Shown here piece by piece: positions 34,717 to 45,740 of a DNA stretch of 64,000 nt. Source of the DNA: Capitella teleta (taxonomy: Eukaryota > Annelida > Polychaeta > Capitellidae); contig KB301027.1 in the NCBI GenBank assembly GCA_000328365.1, positions 110,742-174,741 on the forward strand, read 5' to 3'. The notes below the pieces were generated by a model. It saw only the letters and a program-made list of their open reading frames with translations. It was not told where the DNA came from and did no database searches. The translations under genes and the position numbers were made by a program. Within the stretch, counting starts at the first letter, position 1. Every line of letters begins with the position of its first letter.

Positions 34717-35034
34717 CTACAACACAGCACAACCTTTGTATCTCAACGCGAAAGTCAACAGAGCCAATGAAGACAGAAACAATGCAATCGACCAGACCAA
34801 ACCGTGCACCACGTGGTGCAGCTTAAACCTCCGTCTGCGGATCACCCGAGAGGGTTTATCTGGGTCAAACAGACATGAAAATGACCGGTGTGAGCGACCG
34901 TACTGCAGTTCATAATGTCTAACTGCGTCGTAGTTATCCTCTTTTGAAGTCAGGCAGGGAGGGTAGAACGAACACTGTGGAAGAGACATGAGGTGTATTT
35001 GGGATTCATTGCACGGCAAGTTGAATGCTTGAAT
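34717..35034 (-). CDS. KCNMB-like exon 2 (second half of ectodomain, TM2)
   Basis: It starts after the acceptor ATTTGCAG and encodes 105 residues from IQAFNLPC to KGCAVL, with the stop at 34717-34719. It contains SLPQCSFYPPC, HYELQYG, SFSCLF and a final hydrophobic helix with a short tail. The frame fits exon 1 exactly. Confidence 0.85.
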   Translation of the reverse strand: MQAFNLPCNESQIHLMSLPQCSFYPPCLTSKEDNYDAVRHYELQYGRSHRSFSCLFDPDKPSRVIRRRRFKLHHVVHGLVWSIALFLSSLALLTFALRYKGCAVL

Positions 35035-36793
35035 CTGCAAATCGTTTCAACAACATATCATTGATCACTTCGTCATTTTATGATATTGCACGGACGTGGT
35101 TGACAACATGACGCGAGGGCGCTTATTATTAACTGCGGCTGAGAATCTCCTTACAATCCATCAGCATTAGTTCTGGTGATTTGTGCTTGCACAGATCATC
35201 TGCAAATTTCTAATGCGTCAAGGGTTTTATTATGGCATATTATTCTATAATATAAACGGTTACCTGCTTGGCTCAGTGGCAGAGCTTTGGACGAAGGTAA
35301 GGGGTTCGATTCCCTGCGGTGACTACATATACCAACGTACAGTCTCATAGGTCGGGACTTAAATACCTTATAATCAAAGAAATATATATTCGTGATTTAT
35401 CGGCAGCTAAGGTGGAAATTGCGCTTTACGGAATGAATAAAGGAATTATTTATTATAAGTATTGCTGTGTTATGACTTGCATTAGCTGACGCTTTCACTG
35501 AGCGCGTCATGTAAACATTGAGTAATAGTATCGGAAAAGCAAAAATATTGCCCTGTAACAATGCATAAAGAGACTATTATGCATGGTATGTAATAGTAAT
35601 AGTTATAATGCACTATGACTATTATTGATGTCTATATCAACATCCGGTTGGTGGACTTTAAACTTGAAGCAATCGTTTCCCCTCAAGCGTATTACATAAT
35701 AATATTTGGATTGGGGACTCCTTCTTCATAGAAAGCACGAGCCGGCATTGATCTGTTTTTTTATCAATAAACCCCAAGAAGGTTTGCTTTGCAACAGATA
35801 CAGTAGAGCATTCGTAACACCTGCTCTGATACTGATCTCAATACAGCACAGCTTAATCTGGTCTACACTATTCCTGTCATTATTCTGGGAACCTAATCAA
35901 TCGCAAGGCGATAAGGCTAATGGCTCTTTATTAAATTATGCAAGGAACTAATGGAAATATCAGATTATCATCATTCGCCCGAGAATAATGGTTTCTATCA
36001 CGACAGTGCTGTGCTCTCTGTGGGCGTTCACGATGCCTTCATTTGGTTTGTGCTGTGAAACCATTGCCACGATTGCATAACTACTTAAACATCCTCATCA
36101 ATAGTATAAGTACATTAAATTTGCATTTTTTAAAAATAAGAATGATTAGATAACAATCTACATTATACACATTGAATTAAAGTCTGGGGTTGCAGAGGGA
36201 AGCCTCATAAAGAAGCATATTGCTTTGGTCAAATAACAGCAAACTAGTACATCATATTAATGATATTAAGCAAAGGGTCGACGGTATGGTATCAACCAAC
36301 ACAAGCTGTGGGGGTACTCACCTGTCTGTCAATAGATGACTCGTCATCAAAGAGGGTAGACTCCACATAACCGTGTGATCCCTGGTAGCCAACTATGATC
36401 CTGAGACAAGGGTATTTCGACGAGCACCCTTTACCACACGAGCACTTTCGAAGTTGTTTCTCAACCGAGAGTTGCTTAGGAGTACACAGAGTGCTTTTGT
36501 ACCTGGAGGCTTGTTGGTACGGAGCAGCAACCAATACCCNNNNNNNNNNNNNNNNNNNNNNNNNNNNNNNNNNNNNNNNNNNNNNNNNNGTCGTACTCAT
36601 CATCGTCACTACTGACGTCCAGTCTTGCAGCTCCCGGTGTTTCCAACGTGAATCCAGCCCTCGTGAGGGATGCTGGATCTTGGTTGTCATGGTTACCGGT
36701 ACCCGATTGGGGCGGAAGAATCGCAGTCTCCTCCAGGATCTCCGTCTCAGTGCAGAAGGAAGTGTCCACTTCCAGGTTCCTGCGCACACCCAT
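34717..36793 (-). CDS. BK channel beta (KCNMB)-like subunit, 2 exons, gap inside
   Basis: KCNMB proteins are auxiliary subunits of large-conductance calcium-activated potassium channels. They have two membrane helices and a disulfide-rich outer loop that modulate gating. Coding parts are 36793-36322 and 35034-34717, joined in phase 0 across CAG|GTGAGT and TTTGCAG|ATT. Exon 1 begins with an acidic cytoplasmic tail (VSSDDDEYD). The 50-N gap follows and must hide TM1. After it comes the ectodomain KCSCGKGCSSKYPCLRIIV, matching the family CxxxCGxxC..YPC pattern. Exon 2 continues with PQCSFYPPC (family KCSYIPPC), FSCLF (FTCYF), then basic residues and TM2 (WSIALFLSSLALLTFAL). All loop cysteines expected for the family appear present. 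The reading frame differs on the two sides of the gap, so the gap size is wrong. The length without the missing part is about 260 residues. Confidence 0.85.
35262..35328 (+). repeat. tRNA-like sequence, probable SINE head
   Basis: The A box TGGCTCAGTGGCAGAGC and B box GGTTCGATTCC are correctly ordered. GTTACC and GGTGAC could pair as an acceptor stem, and AGGGG/CCCT as a T stem. The part between the D and T arms is only about 14 bases, too short for an anticodon arm and variable loop, so it is not a working tRNA. It lies in the KCNMB-like intron. Confidence 0.55.
35340..36300. other. KCNMB-like intron, remainder
   Basis: AT-rich intron sequence with no other supported feature. Plus-strand frames such as 35706-35951 are chance. 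Confidence 0.5.
36322..36793 (-). CDS. KCNMB-like exon 1 (N-tail, gap, first half of ectodomain)
   Basis: ATG 36793 opens MGVRRNLEVDTSFCTE. A donor consensus CAG|GTGAGT ends the exon at 36322, after ESTLFDDESSIDRQ. Sequence flanking the N block is GC-rich compared with the surroundings, which may have caused the assembly break. If the true start lies elsewhere, only the variable N-tail changes. Confidence 0.75.
36540..36589. other. Assembly gap (50 N)
   Basis: Exactly fifty N, a conventional placeholder for a gap of unknown size. It interrupts exon 1 of the KCNMB-like gene where the first membrane helix is expected. Confidence 0.99.
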
Positions 36794-36819
36794 CGCCTTA
36801 TATCGGCTTGCTTTTCTCT

Positions 36820-38147
36820 GTTCACATCAAGTCCGTGGCCCACGGGGCCCCACGGCTAATATCCCGGCGCAATCACTTGATCCCGCAAGGCACCAGCCCG
36901 TGTTGGCAACGCGGGCGCCTCGCAGCGACTGCATTCAAGTGCGGATTACCTCAACAAGCGATTCAGCGACCGCAGCCCTTGTGCTAACGTTATCTTGTGT
37001 GACCTCCGCATCGTTAAACACAGACATTTCGTCATGCTGAGCACGATCAAAAGCGCTGTTGAAATCAATACTTTATGTCTTTTTCATGCAGCAATTAGGG
37101 CATTGGCCACATGGGACATTCGGCTTAGGGAAAGCAAGGATACATGGGAAATTGCATCGGCCCTAACATGCGGCAGATCTCGGTGGTAAAATGGACATTC
37201 CCCGGTGAGGAAATTTGGTTGATTGACCAAATGATGCAAAGGCTGTGAAGCCCAATAAGCCATTGGCACCGTACTTGAAACGAGGCAGACCTCTCGCTTA
37301 TTCAGTTCACGTATCACATGCTACAATAGCTCATTTATAAAGTAAGCCTCTTTGATCAATTGCTTGTGATGTGCAGAGGTTGCTGGCATTATTGGAAAAT
37401 TGTGGGCTTCTTGTACTGAAGGTATATTCATTTGATGAGGATACGGTTCGCTACTGCAGATTGTGAGTAATTTAGAAAATTCTATCACGTTACTTATGGA
37501 GTAGAATGTGATAGCAATGAGTTGTGTTTTAGGTGAGAGATGAATTGAATATCACACACCCTCAAACAGACTCTCGGTATGCACAATAATTGCGAATGGC
37601 GAAAATCAAAGCTCGAGTTTGATTGCCTCCTGCGCAAAACATAACTGAACAGTGTCACTGTTTTGATCCCCATACCACATGAGTATCTCATGCTGCTAGA
37701 CAGCATACTATTATGATTCATTATAGCATAATGATGCTGTTCATCTGCTACTTCTTGACGCCCGCTGCAACATGATAAGACAAAGAACACAATTTAGCTG
37801 AAATATGCTAATTACGCGATGGTTATTTCGAAACGTATCCAGGTAAATCCAATCCGTTGACCAACCGATGTCAGTCTCACCGTTGAATTGGTTTTTCGAA
37901 AGTTTCGGAGAAAAATAGTCGCGAGTTTCAGTTGTCACCAAGAGACAAGAAGCCATTTCAAACAGTTCTCACGAGACGAACAGGCTATTTTCTATAAATG
38001 AATCAGCCAAATGCCGAAGTCTGCCAAGGGAAAAGGAGAGCACAGGCAGAATAGGCGACTGCTTTAGGCATATCAGCCAAATTAAGGCAACATACTTCAT
38101 GTTTATACCTTTCTATACATATAACATATATATTTCAACTGCATATA
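36820..38147. other. KCNMB-like upstream region and spacer
   Basis: 36830-36990 is unusually rich in CpG and GC for this window (for example GGCCCACGGGGCCCC and AACGCGGGCGCC). It may be the promoter CpG cluster of the gene. The rest is AT-rich with no gene. Confidence 0.4.
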
Positions 38148-38832
38148 CAGAGTGGGCCAAATGTAGTCTATCTACTCCATGTCAAAAAGAAAACTGCAAA
38201 ATTTGCTAAAATGTATGGATTAATTCAAATAATAACTACCTGGTATGGATTGACTATGTTATTCTGTGCCCATTTATGCAAAGAAAACGAATTAAAAAGT
38301 TGATTTTGAATTAGGGAGGAACATTTGAATGCGAGTGGTGTGTCATCTCCAAGGGAGCAGAATCAGATGAGCCCCTGAACGAGCATTAAGGAATATCATC
38401 TCTTGAATGGGGCTTCAATACAAACTCTGTGCTTTGTTTTGATTTTAGGAGATACATATTAGTGCTACTGTCACAACTAAAGCACTCTCAAATAAAACAA
38501 TAGAATGAGAGCGTTGCCTTAATCATGCGTTCAATGAAGCTTTTACGTGGTCTGGGGCCCTGTTTGCCACCAAAAGTGGAAATATCACGGAATGATGAGT
38601 GCACTCTATTAATTGAAATAAATCAGCATAAATGTTGATGAAATTTGTACAGAAATGATGGGAATAGCAACATGGCATGTTAGACTAACCATACCAAGTA
38701 TTTATTTCTCTTATCTTGTGTGATTTTTACACTGCGATTTGTTTTGTAACACTTTCTCAGAAATGCGTAGCACAATTGAAAAGCATTGAGATCTTTAACC
38801 TGGAGTAGATAGACTACTTTTGGCCCACTCTG
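38148..38832. mobile_element. 685-bp MITE, Tc1/mariner-type ends
   Basis: Terminal inverted repeats of 32 bases differ at one position. They start CAGAGTGGGCCAAA at the left end and end TTTGGCCCACTCTG at the right. The element is flanked by TA on both sides (38146-38147 and 38833-38834), the Tc1/mariner target site. There is no transposase frame inside, so it is a non-autonomous element moved in trans. A related single end lies at 42116-42182. The near-perfect TIRs suggest moderate age or less. Confidence 0.88.
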
Positions 38833-38834
38833 TA

Positions 38835-40510
38835 TACTCCATTCATACACATAAAGAAATAAGTTGTCTCTGTCACCGCCAATCGTTAATAATACTAATT
38901 ATCAGTTTATTCGGAGCTCAATTAATTATCATTGATTGTGCTCTGAATAAACTAATTATTAGTTTTATTATATTATTTGTTAAGTATATGGAAATAAACG
39001 AACTCGACTGCTTGCTAAATGTAAACACGGCTCGTGAGTGTTATTGCAGGACAATTACAGTAATCGTACAATTATAATTAATTAGTCTCTTTAATTAATA
39101 TTTATGTTATTATTTATTGCTTATGATTGATAGATGAAAACCACACGCGATGAGCAACATTTTTTAACAGCTTTTTGCTGCCATTGAATTTAAAATTGTT
39201 ATAAAATAAAGCAGAAGAAAAGTGGGCCACATCGAAGCATCCTCACCGTGGTATACCAGAGCAGCCCCCAGCCCCCTCTTGATTTTCAATTTAAGAACTG
39301 ATTGAGAAACGCGCCAGGATGTCTCTTCCAGAATATTCTCATATTCTCATATTGAAGTCAACTGTGATTCGGCTGAGAGGGCAAAGATATGGCGACAAGC
39401 TTCCTATTATCGTATTATATGAATATATACATTTCAATAGGAAGCTATAGTATGCACAGACTTGACATTTAATATGGGATTTTTTTTTTGTGGGCGGAAC
39501 TACTAGGTTTAAAGGGTTGTACCTCCACTATCTCTGGGGCGGCGGGGTGTGGTAGAGAAGATTGTGGTGCACTTCAAGTTGTCTAATAGCTCATTCATAT
39601 AATATGTGCAATTTACGTTAAAGATGGCGCTAATATCTCCATTTAGGAAAATGTTCAAATGAAAAGTAGGAACGTATCCCAAAAATGACAATTTTTATCG
39701 CTACAAATATTTGGTTCAGATTGTCGGATGTTTCATTTGATATCTCCGTATCGTATTGAGCGATTACCCTCTGCTTTGGAATACATAATTTTAAAATGTA
39801 GTTTGAAATTGCATGCAGCCAATTGCTTTGAGGTAGAACACCTACCCAGGAACCAACCTCCGAAACCAGGTTGCTGAACGGCAGCATGGTGTAATCAGCG
39901 ATGAGGCCCATTTTTAGTTGTACTAGTTGCTGCTACCACATCAAAGGAAGCATAATCCGAGCAAAGTGACAACAGAATCCGTGTGCTGCACTGCAACATG
40001 AATCGTATCATACGAAATGTGTCCAGCCTGGAGTTCAATCATGGCGGTGGTCGACTGACAAATTGGCCAGCTTTTCATTCATATTTTATTTTTCTGGGGG
40101 CCATCCTAAGTCAAGTGGGCTTCAGGAGGATCATGGAGGGAAGAATGATTCTATTTGCTTGGGAGACTTTGTGTGAGTAAGGACAACCCAGAAATCCCTT
40201 GATTTTGAAAGTGTAAATCGCCTACATTGACCTGCTTGCACTTAAAATTAAGAGTTGAAGTGAGTTTTATAGACAAAGATCACTTGCACAATGCCTGCAT
40301 GTATATCTGACTATACAATACTTCTCCTGGTTATTGGACCCATCATGCAAACGCAAATTCAACTATCGCGCCGAGAGCATACAAGCCAGCACAACATCGC
40401 AAGCGAAGCCTGTTTAATCGAGCACAAATATCCATCACTGTTCAACCAGGTATCACCTTCGACACTCTGCAATTCATCATATTGTGTGAACATGAAGCTT
40501 TTTAATTCGA
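38835..40510. other. Intergenic, no gene seen
   Basis: Rich in AATTA words at 38880-39110. The minus frame at 39630-39911 is unrecognised. A phrase at 39930-39955 (CATCAAAGGAAGCA) recurs at 41172-41185, which may mark fragments of one repeat. Confidence 0.4.
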
Positions 40511-40514
40511 ACCC

Positions 40515-40597
40515 GGCAAGTTGCTGCGCCGGTAATCAAACCCACGACCCTAAATGCACGCTGAGAGAGCGTGCTACCACTGCACCTTCGTGACCTC
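40515..40597 (-). repeat. tRNA-derived SINE head fragment
   Basis: Read on the minus strand: GTGCAGTGGTAGCACGC (A-box region), a possible anticodon-like arm CTCTCTCAGCGTGC, and GGGTTTGATTACC (B-box region). The mispaired stems make a functional tRNA unlikely. It differs from the longer SINE family at 43942 and 62830. Confidence 0.5.
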
Positions 40598-40599
40598 TT

Positions 40600-42110
40600 C
40601 GACCATTTAATATAATACAATAAAAAAATGAATAACATTTTATTTTATAAAGCGTAAAATCACAAATAGGTCCTACAAACGCTGAACATAATATAATATA
40701 ATATGAAATGTTTTTTTTTTTTCAGGAAAACCAATGATTTTAATCTTTTGTTAATTGAGAATGGATTACTGTCCATGTCTGTTCCCCAAAAATAACCAAT
40801 ATTTAATTTCATGAGGCTTTATTGGCAAAATTGTACATTTTGTGCAATGGTCGCTTGAGTCATAATGTTCAAAGGCCCAAAGATTACCATCGGCATGACT
40901 TTCATTTCACTGAAAGGCTTCGATAACAGAGAACATTGGTCTTTGGGAATCTACCATCGAGGCCATACGGGGCTTGCAACGAGGAGATTATCCAGGCCAA
41001 CATTGACATCGTATGGAGGCCACTGCAATATCAGATATGCTGACTGCTTTGGATCACGAAATGATCAAACAGAGTCAGAGGTTGTCTCTCGAATCAACCG
41101 TATATTCTTGCAGTGTAATGGAGTGATGCTATGTGCGATGCACTGAGAAATAAGAGTCCTGCAGCCGCTACCATATCAAAGGAAGCACAATGCATTAAAT
41201 TTACATATCATTTATGATGGGGCAGCTTTTTTTTTTTCTGGATAAAATCAAATACTTGCCTTAAAGAACGCTGGCGACGCGCTGACTTTCGAGTTGCCCA
41301 TTGGTTAACAAGGTTGTGCGATGCAACGAGACATCCAAGAGGAATTTAAAACCCAACGATCTAATTTGATTCAAATAGTGACCCTGGGTCAATGGGTCAA
41401 CACTTATTCATGCTATATTATACACGTTTGGTGTACGAGGTCATATGCTCCATGGTATGATGCTATTTTGAGAAATACTCAGTAGACAGAACGACTAGTT
41501 AGTAAATTAAGGAGCTTGAAAGGCAAGAATGGCTTCTAATTGCAGGGGTATGCATGCATTATACACGAATAATTTATCACATAAATAATTAAATGTCTCA
41601 GAAAACTCTAAATACTTTGTGTGGACTCCCATATTTTACGTACATTCTCAAATCCGGCCAATGATCTGTAATTTGCTGAAACACTGCTTTCTTATATAAT
41701 TAGCTATTGGCAAAGAGATTTAACATTTGGCCTAATATGTCTGTGAAATAACAATGTAAAGAAAATGGTACCTCACCTCTTATTCAGATAATGTGTATTT
41801 CCATACTTCATATCAGTAGTGGTTAAAGTATTTGAGACTTTGTTGACGTTCTAACAGTTTATGTCTTATACAATGATAAGCACACACTGCACTTTTTCTA
41901 ATATTTTTGGTCTTTTTATTAGTTAGTTAATTAGTCTTTCTTGTTCTAACGTCATATCCTGAATTACAATGTACAGAATTCGCATAATATACACAAGTGA
42001 TGGTTCTCTGGTCTTTTGCAAAAAATCAAATTATATTATATTGAATCATTTTTCTAGATGGTCACAATGATGGATGGATCAGGGATTTTATACCTTAAAT
42101 TATATTAATT
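40600..42110. other. Intergenic, no gene seen
   Basis: There are T runs at 40712 and 41229. The frame at 40865-41146 is unrecognised. No RNA gene or element end was found. Confidence 0.4.
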
Positions 42111-42115
42111 ATATA

Positions 42116-42182
42116 CAGAGTGGTTCAAAAGTAGTCCATCTACTTCATATTAAACACACAAATCTAAAATTGGCTAAAATGT
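42116..42182 (+). mobile_element. Solo end of a MITE related to the 38-kb copy
   Basis: After TA, CAGAGTGG..CAAAAGTAGTCCATCTACT matches the TIR. The subterminal TAAAATTGGCTAAAATG also matches the left inner sequence of the 38148 element. I could not find a right end, so this is probably a truncated copy. Confidence 0.65.
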
Positions 42183-42487
42183 GATCGAGGGCTCAGTTCC
42201 GGTCTCTATATGACGTCATGATGTCAGTTGGGACATTGACGAGGAAGAACTTACTTTCTCGATGGATTCGATTTCATTTGGTATCAATTTTATTTGCAGG
42301 CCCTGACCTCAAATATAATTGAGTGCGATTGAGGGCATGTTTAGTATTGACTACACGGTGGGTCACCACTGAGAGATGTTCAAGTTTGAAAACTCTTTTG
42401 AAGGGATTGAATGTTCATAATACAGACCTTAGATGCAAAACGCTCCACGCATAACCACCTGCAATGGGTCGTTGGCGAGGATATATT

Positions 42488-42646
42488 TTAGCAAAGGGGA
42501 GAACCTTTTTGTGCAATTACCATACAACAGGAAAGTGTTTCATTCATGCGGCACTGTCTACAGAGCGCTCTCCTTTGGGTCTGAATGGAGGGGTAAGGAA
42601 GGGAAGATTGGTTTGCATTCAGAGGATTGACAAAGGGAGAAAGACT
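42488..42646 (+). repeat. Dispersed repeat A, copy 2
   Basis: It matches 25398-25560 in the opposite orientation (TTTGCATTCAGAGGATTGACAA). The family is unrecognised. Confidence 0.55.
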
Positions 42647-42699
42647 GAATAATAGCTGGCCACCCACCATGAACAGAATCTATTGCAATGTGCGCTGTT

Positions 42700-43935
42700 A
42701 TTTGTATATAAAAGTGATCCTAATCCTATGACCATTGAGAACCCTTGGGGGTAAGAAGAAACGCCCACTGTTTCGTTTAAAAAATCGTCATAGCTATGGT
42801 GTCACCACAGAATATACTTACATGAGTCTAACAGCCTTTGATTGCTTTTTGATTGCACACTTCTTACTTCATTGTACATTCTGTACACCAATCCAGAAAA
42901 GCTGAGTTCAAATAAGATTCGTACACACAAGCCAAGAATCAGCTTAGTGGATGGAAAGTGGGATACAGGCCCAATGCTCAAATGGCGATTAATAATTCCA
43001 CTCAGGGAGATGGGAATCAATGTGACAGACAGATGAGCCCCAGCAATAAATTGTCATCGGGTGAAATCCCAGGGGTGCCTCCTTCTCCTTCGCTCTCTCT
43101 CTCTTATTTTGTGCTGCCGATTCGTGTGAATGTTACCGTAAAATAAAATGTTGTCTAACTTGTTTTGTAATATTATGATGAGTTGACAATGTTTGCCATG
43201 TATTAACAAAGGGGCTCTGGTATAACATTGTAATTACGTTATTTTTAAATGTGTTACATGCTAAATGGTGTGAAAAGAGTATTGAAAAAAAAGAAGAGCA
43301 CCTGTATTGCTTCGTTAGCCTTATGTTTATGCGTGTTTTTGTCTATATGCTACCTGTTGCATCCATTCAATGACATTGCATTTCTATCTCTATAAATTAT
43401 CAGCATTTTTATGAAGTGTTATTATTTGCTTTGACCTTACATAAAATGTGTGTGAAAACAGGAGTATAATACTCCATGAATAAATAACCATGCATCCGCT
43501 TGTGACTGGCTGAAACCGCCCAAATGAGACAAAGTTCCCATCAATAACAATAGGGAAACCTCAGAACAGACAAAATGACGTTTTCCTGGGCGTTACGCTG
43601 CTATTATTAATGCACAGTGATAACACGGCAAAGCACAAGTTCTATGAGGCAACCATATATGGATTGATTCATCGGTGACACGAGGGGGCATCCAGTGCAT
43701 CTATCATTGGCATCAATAATTCAAGACGGAGGTCTATAACTGCGTGAGGTGACGTTGAGGTTGGCGTGTTCAATTGGCGGAGCGCTTTTCCCTATACTTA
43801 TATATATTCTATATATTCAACTATACGCCCCGTGACGAACTCTTTTTGATAATGCTCAGGGGAGCCTCTTCGATTTTTCAGGGTAATTATAGATAATGGT
43901 GTATATGACAATAGATTAACACTAGATTTTTGTAT
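42700..43935. other. Intergenic, no gene seen
   Basis: AT-rich spacer. Overlapping short frames at 42802-43146 have no domain. Nothing else could be supported. Confidence 0.45.
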
Positions 43936-43941
43936 ATGGGT

Positions 43942-44285
43942 GGGGCACCGAATAGCACAGTGGGTTAAACCGGCTGACTGCAATCCTATGTCGACCGTGG
44001 GGATCGAGGTCCCGAGTTCGATACCCGATCAGGCCACGGGCGTTATGATTGTGAATTATAATTGTAATTCGTTATAAATGTAATTCTTCAGTGACTCTGC
44101 AGTGCTGCCCAACTGCGTAACGAGGCCGGGCGCTGTGTACTACTGTCTATGGTGGTATGCAGGATAAAGAACCCTTGGAATTTATCAATAAGAGTAGGGG
44201 GAAACCCCGGTCCCGGGCCTTCTGTTCTGGCGCCGTATCACCCGATTGGTTTGGGTGGAGCCGTAAAACCCCATCACACACACTT
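43942..44285 (+). mobile_element. tRNA-derived SINE, copy 1
   Basis: It starts with a tRNA-like head: GGGGCACCG, the A box TAGCACAGTGGGTTAAAC, and the B box GAGTTCGATACC. A body with GCGTTATGATTGTGAATTA and GGATAAAGAACCCTTGG follows, and the end GTGGAGCCGTAAAACCCCATC leads into CACACACA. It is about 344 bases, with roughly 85-90% similarity by eye to the minus-strand copy at 62830-63177. SINEs use the machinery of a partner LINE. The target duplication is not clear for this copy. Confidence 0.88.
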
Positions 44286-44870
44286 TATATATGGGGCTGC
44301 TCAACCTCAGAACAGATATTGAATCAATGACATATATTTACGCACGGTTCTGCTTGACGCTGATTGGTCGGCAGCGTCAGGGGTTGTATAATGTAACATG
44401 CAATCAAGAGAGTAGAGTCTGATATCACTAAAGGTCCCCACCGTGAGCTATTGTGCCGCAGGTGATCAAGCGACGTGGCATCGTGATAAGCAGTCACACA
44501 CTTGAGTGACAAAAACACATCTTCGGCGGGATCCACTCTCTGAGATCCACAGAACAGAAGATTTTTATGTCAGCCTCAGGCGGTGCGTAATGGCCATTGG
44601 CACGCGGAACGGAAGCCGTGGAAGATTACTGGGCACATGTATACTTTATACACTGGCGTCATGATAATGGTTCCCGCGGAAGTATACAGCACAGGGTTGT
44701 TTATCGAGATCACCAGCCGTCGAAATATCCTAATAAAAAGTTCAACCATCAATCACCTGGTTATAGTTTGATTGGAATCAATTTTGTAGTCTTTACCTTT
44801 TCCTTTTAATCGCTGAATTACAAAGAATCTTCAAAAACATTTTACGCACTGGTATGCCATGGTCTGTGCG
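44286..44870. other. Intergenic, no gene seen
   Basis: Spacer between the SINE and the small ORF. It includes CTGATTGGTCGG-type CCAAT-box-like words near 44360. Confidence 0.4.
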
Positions 44871-44872
44871 AA

Positions 44873-44880
44873 TATAAAAG
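44873..44880 (+). promoter_or_regulatory. TATA box upstream of a small ORF
   Basis: A consensus TATAAAAG 82 bases before the ATG at 44962, followed by a pyrimidine-rich stretch. It may be coincidental in AT-rich DNA. Confidence 0.35.
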
Positions 44881-44961
44881 GCTCTGTACCACACCTCCTA
44901 CCCTTTCTGCCTTTCCCAGGTACGTTTCAAGGATAATCCTAGCTGAAAGCAATAGAGCAGG

Positions 44962-45147
44962 ATGGCCAGTGTTTTAGCAGATTCGGCAAAGAGAGCTTCT
45001 TATGATGTTATTGGAAAATTTATTGGAGGTTTCAAGGCATGTTTTGGATCGAATGTGGCCTGGTATGGTAGCAAGGGTCTTTCTGCCGAGCTGACGCATT
45101 ACATTAAATGTATTGCTTCTGCTGTAAGGCACCCATGGGTATATTGA
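44962..45147 (+). CDS. Possible small ORF or first exon (61 aa), unrecognised
   Basis: It begins with ATG in a fair context (GCAGGATGG). The product has a helical look (MASVLADSAKRASYDVIGKF), then GGFKACFGSNVAWYG, and ends VRHPWVY. It has two cysteines, no signal peptide and no known domain. It is less AT-biased than its surroundings and has a TATA box at a plausible distance. It may be a short exon, a microprotein or chance. Confidence 0.22.
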   Translation: MASVLADSAKRASYDVIGKFIGGFKACFGSNVAWYGSKGLSAELTHYIKCIASAVRHPWVY

Positions 45148-45427
45148 CAACCGCATCGACATATTATACCCTGTGTCTCACTCTATTCTAATGTGAATCA
45201 CAGACAACAGTAGAAGAAGTGGGAGGCTGCTAAAGGAGAACCCCATAAAATAGAAACGATAATGGAGCAGTTGCGTCTGAAAACAAAGAGACGTGCGGGA
45301 CATGTCAGCGAGCGAAGCAGAAGGGTCAAGTCATCTGTAACCCCTTGAGGTCAGACGTAATTGAAGCTGAGGAAGTACACTGAATTCAAGCCGGATCAGC
45401 TATACAATGATGTAAGAATTGCTAATA

Positions 45428-45740
45428 AGCTTCGACTGCCATACTTTCAGCAAGATCTTATAAGCATGGAATGATGATGAAGTCATATGAAGGAAAGAAC
45501 TCGCGCTTGCTGCAATGTGTTGTTCTCTTGACGCAAAAGCAATGTCTCGTTCATTTCAACCTCAATTACCGCAGAAAACGGTCTTTTGTTGACACAACTC
45601 ACGTTTGGCTCACGTCCTCAGCCAATGACATGGAATTCCCATCCAGAATGGATCTCCATGCATCCATATAATGATATAAAATCACATGTCTTTTGTTCAA
45701 ATCAATTTAGCTGTTAGCAAAGAGCCTCAATGCTATTAAA
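45428..45740 (+). repeat. Dispersed repeat B, copy 2
   Basis: A close match, in inverse orientation, to 27465-27790. It keeps the same open frame for about 50 codons (EGKNSRLLQCVVLLTQKQCL) before the two differ. Confidence 0.75.

Noticed and set aside
35262-35328. Functional tRNA gene
   Set aside because: A and B boxes are good, but the space for an anticodon arm is too short; a SINE head is more likely.
36395-36859. Plus-strand frames running through the N gap
   Set aside because: Antisense to KCNMB-like exon 1 and artificially bridged by N.
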